NCBI GenBank assembly: GCA_944331725.1
Contig: CALVJE010000057.1
Location: 1-7,169, forward strand
Source of the DNA: an uncultured Bacilli bacterium
GTDB lineage: Bacteria; Bacillota_I; Bacilli_A; RF39; UBA660
Reading direction: 5' to 3'
Length of the DNA stretch: 7,169 nt
Shown here: piece after piece, positions 5,607 through 7,169 of the stretch
Numbering within the stretch: position 1 is the first letter of the stretch
Layout: every line of letters starts with the position of its first letter
Position numbers and translations under genes: made by a program
Notes under the pieces: generated by a model
What the model was told of the DNA's origin: nothing
Databases searched by the model: none
The model's input: the letters and a program-made list of their open reading frames with translations, nothing else

Positions 5607-6515
5607 ATGAAAAGAAAATATCAAGAATTATTAGCAGTACTTATTATTTTGTTTATTTACTTAGGAATATTTATAAATCCCAAATTAATTATAGAAAGTG
5701 GTATCACTAGTATAAATATCTTTAAGACTAGACTATTCCCCTCTATTTTCCCTTTTTTTGTTCTAGCATCATTACTTCTTAATTTAGGTTTAGCAGATAA
5801 AATTAGTAGAAAAATAAATTTTATTATTAAAAGAGTTTTTCATATAGAAGGTATTAGTAGTTTTATTGTTGTAATAAGTATTATATCTGGCTTTCCAAGT
5901 GGTTCTAAGTATATTAGTGATTGTTATAAAAAAGGTCTTATTAATAAGCGTGTATCTAATTATCTTTTAACCTTTACTCATTTTGGTAATCCTTTATTTA
6001 TTCTTGGTACTTGTGCTATTGTATTAAATGATATTACTATTGCTTATAAAATATTAATAATTAATATAGTTGCTAACATTATATTAGGTATTATTTTAAG
6101 ACCTAAAGAAATTATAAGTAGTAACTATACTTTAAAAAATGAAAAGGTTACTTTTATGGAAGCATTACCTAATGCTATTAATGATGCTATTAAGTTGTTA
6201 TTATTTATGTTAGGTTCTATTACTTTCTTTATGTTTTTTAGTAAACTACTTACTTCATTAATTAATCTAAATGACTTTTATACTGTTATTATTACAGGTA
6301 TTTTAGATTTAACTAGTGGTATTAGTATGGTAAACACTTTAAATATTAGTAGTTATTTACAAGGATTAATAGTTCTATCTTTTATTACTTTTGGTAGCCT
6401 ATCAGTTCATTTACAAGTAATAAACAATATAAAAGAACAAGATTTAAGTTATAAATACTTCTTTATAGGAAGAATTATTGAAACTTCTCTTGCTCTCATA
6501 CTTTATCTGCTATAG
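5607..6515 (+). CDS. ylbJ: YlbJ-like sporulation-type integral membrane protein (nucleoside-recognition/Gate fold)
   Basis: 302 residues with about eight hydrophobic segments. Family signatures are FKTRLFPSIFPFFVLASLL (39-57), SGFPSGSKYISDCYKKGLI (94-112), THFGNPLFILG (124-134) and a C-terminal FGSLSVHLQV (262-271) followed by YFFIGRIIE (284-292). These match YlbJ, a membrane protein needed for normal spore cortex formation in Bacillus; transport is suspected from the Gate-type fold but the substrate is unknown. It is about 100 residues shorter than B. subtilis YlbJ, yet conserved N- and C-terminal motifs are present, so it looks compact rather than truncated. The RBS AAGAAGG (5593-5599) is 7 bases before the ATG. 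With only 46 bases to the divergent protease gene, any promoter must overlap that gene's 5' part; I see no convincing one. The 3' end overlaps the convergent prepilin gene by 13 bases. Confidence 0.85.
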   Translation: MKRKYQELLAVLIILFIYLGIFINPKLIIESGITSINIFKTRLFPSIFPFFVLASLLLNLGLADKISRKINFIIKRVFHIEGISSFIVVISIISGFPSGSKYISDCYKKGLINKRVSNYLLTFTHFGNPLFILGTCAIVLNDITIAYKILIINIVANIILGIILRPKEIISSNYTLKNEKVTFMEALPNAINDAIKLLLFMLGSITFFMFFSKLLTSLINLNDFYTVIITGILDLTSGISMVNTLNISSYLQGLIVLSFITFGSLSVHLQVINNIKEQDLSYKYFFIGRIIETSLALILYLL

Positions 6516-7009
6516 TTAACTGGACAAGTAATAGTAAATGAATATTCTCCATTTTCAAAGTTAGGATGAGTTAAGATAATAGTAATCTTTAAATAATCAA
6601 TAGCACTAGATGTAATTTTTTCTATTTTAGAATCACTACTTATTTCTAGACCATCAATATCAGGCAATTTATAATCAATCCGATCACTGTTGCTACCATA
6701 TTTTATTACTCCATTTTCATAATCAATTTCCAAAGAAACAAAATCATAAGTTGGTTCCTCAATAAGAAATGTCGCAGTATAATCATCTACTATTTTCATA
6801 ACAGCTCTTAAATGTCCCTTAATAAAATCATCTTGAATATCTTTTTGTAAAACATTAGCATAATTTATAACTTCATTATTTATCTCTTCTATCTGTTCTC
6901 TATTACGATAATTCAAAATAAGATTAAACATACTAACTACTATCGCTGAAACAATTATAAAACAAACAAGTAATTCAACAGCGGTCATTCCTTTATTATT
7001 TAATTTCAT
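6503..7009 (-). CDS. Type IV prepilin-like protein with N-terminal methylation motif
   Basis: 168 residues from the chosen start. The leader MKLNNKG ends in glycine (G7) followed by MTAVELLVCFIIVSAIVV. This is a prepilin peptidase site (G|M) with the conserved glutamate at mature position 5 (E12) and the long hydrophobic helix that forms the pilus core. The remaining about 130 residues are a small polar domain of alpha-helix then beta-strands, not recognised further; minor pilins of competence (ComG-like) or type IV pili are the nearest fit. The ATG at 7009 is preferred because AGGTGAT (7023-7017), a perfect 7-base match to the anti-Shine-Dalgarno, sits 7 bases upstream. An in-frame GTG at 7021 would add four residues. 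It follows another pilin-like/surface gene by 19 bases, implying a pilus operon continuing to the right. Convergent overlap with ylbJ leaves no room for a terminator between them. Confidence 0.85.
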   Translation of the reverse strand: MKLNNKGMTAVELLVCFIIVSAIVVSMFNLILNYRNREQIEEINNEVINYANVLQKDIQDDFIKGHLRAVMKIVDDYTATFLIEEPTYDFVSLEIDYENGVIKYGSNSDRIDYKLPDIDGLEISSDSKIEKITSSAIDYLKITIILTHPNFENGEYSFTITCPVNYSR

Positions 7010-7016
7010 ATTTCTT

Positions 7017-7023
7017 ATCACCT
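7017..7023 (-). promoter_or_regulatory. RBS that decides the prepilin start
   Basis: AGGTGAT on the minus strand exactly matches the 3' part of the consensus AAGGAGGTGAT. It is 7 bases from the ATG at 7009. Using the upstream GTG (7021) would place the start inside this site. Confidence 0.65.
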
Positions 7024-7028
7024 GTTTC

Positions 7029-7169
7029 TTACCTTAATTCAATCGTAAATGGATTATTTTTAGTTCCATCTCCACCTGTTATTATGACATTGGATTTTAG
7101 ATTTACAGAAGGCTGGACGCCGTTCGTGTGAGACCGACTAACGTTGCTCGCGTGACCATAGATGTTGAC
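7029..7169 (-). CDS. C-terminal fragment of a surface/pilin-like protein with possible variable region
   Basis: The last 46 codons of a gene that enters from the right edge, ending in TAA at 7031-7029. The end reads NGVQPSVNLKSNVIITGGDG then TKNNPFTIELR. This resembles the conserved C-terminus (G-V-R-P-V/S-V-N-L-K-S ... G-D-G-T-x-x-N-P-Y/F) that I associate with pilin-like or lectin-like surface proteins of AT-rich gut Firmicutes; I recall this pattern but cannot check it. The first 21 visible codons (7107-7169) are about 56% GC, while the rest (7029-7106) is about 28% GC. All three Asn codons in the GC-rich part are AAC and all four afterwards are AAT. The abrupt switch suggests two different sequence histories within one gene. 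It is directly upstream of a prepilin gene and probably in the same operon. The N-terminus, needed to name it, is not visible. Confidence 0.75.
   Translation of the reverse strand, partial: VNIYGHASNVSRSHTNGVQPSVNLKSNVIITGGDGTKNNPFTIELR

Noticed and set aside
7029..7169. Foreign or chimeric sequence joined at the right edge
   Set aside because: The reading frame runs uninterrupted across the GC switch into a coherent C-terminal motif and stop codon, so a join artefact is less likely than a real composition change inside the gene. It cannot be excluded without more sequence.
1..7169. Use of the mycoplasma genetic code (TGA as Trp)
   Set aside because: None of the complete genes needs TGA read-through, and the nine tryptophans counted are all TGG, which would be unexpected in an AT-rich genome using TGA for Trp.

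Overview
The window looks like chromosomal DNA of an uncultured, very AT-rich Gram-positive-type bacterium (Bacilli/Firmicutes, possibly a gut lineage of the RF39 or 'Mycoplasmatota-like' kind; this placement is inference). The reasons are the low GC, strong AGGAGG-type ribosome binding sites, and a gene set of cell-wall and membrane proteins typical of monoderms: an LCP ligase with a PASTA domain, YlbL/SepM protease, YlbJ and class III-like prepilins. All nine tryptophans I count in the complete proteins are TGG and no reading frame needs TGA read-through, so the standard bacterial code (not the mycoplasma code) fits.

Layout. Positions 1-132 hold the N-terminus of an IS200/IS605-type TnpB protein (minus strand, running off the left edge), with its promoter, a small palindrome and a good RBS just upstream. 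A tRNA-Leu(GAG) gene with encoded CCA lies at 292-378 (minus), only 16 bases after a two-gene minus-strand operon: a membrane-anchored helical protein of unknown function (1473-2111) overlapping by 8 bases a membrane-anchored phosphodiester glycosidase (395-1480). A 254-base divergent intergenic region carries promoters in both directions. On the plus strand, 2366-4375 encodes a large LytR-CpsA-Psr (LCP) glycopolymer ligase with three membrane helices, an unusual extra extracytoplasmic region resembling a solute-binding fold, a PASTA domain and a Pro/Glu/Thr tail. It ends in a clear terminator.

Between the convergent LCP and ylbL-like genes is a tandem array with a 23-bp period (about 3.9 near-perfect copies plus degenerate outer copies). 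Then come the divergent pair ylbL-like (4541-5560, minus; PDZ plus Lon-type Ser/Lys protease) and ylbJ-like (5607-6515, plus; sporulation-type membrane protein). In Bacillus subtilis these two genes are near neighbours, so this is rearranged conserved synteny. At the right edge are a prepilin gene (6503-7009, minus), overlapping ylbJ at the 3' ends, and, immediately upstream of it in the same direction, the C-terminal 46 codons of another surface/pilin-like protein (7029-7169).

The most provocative signal is in that last partial gene. Its last 63 bases before the window edge are about 56% GC with AAC/NNC codons, and then composition switches abruptly to 28% GC with AAT codons. This is what a variable region of a diversity-generating retroelement (DGR) can look like. 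The reverse transcriptase and template repeat would lie outside this window, so this remains a hypothesis. Overall, the window is a cell-envelope neighbourhood (wall glycopolymer attachment, glycosidase, membrane protease, pili) bordered by a transposon-derived RNA-guided nuclease gene.
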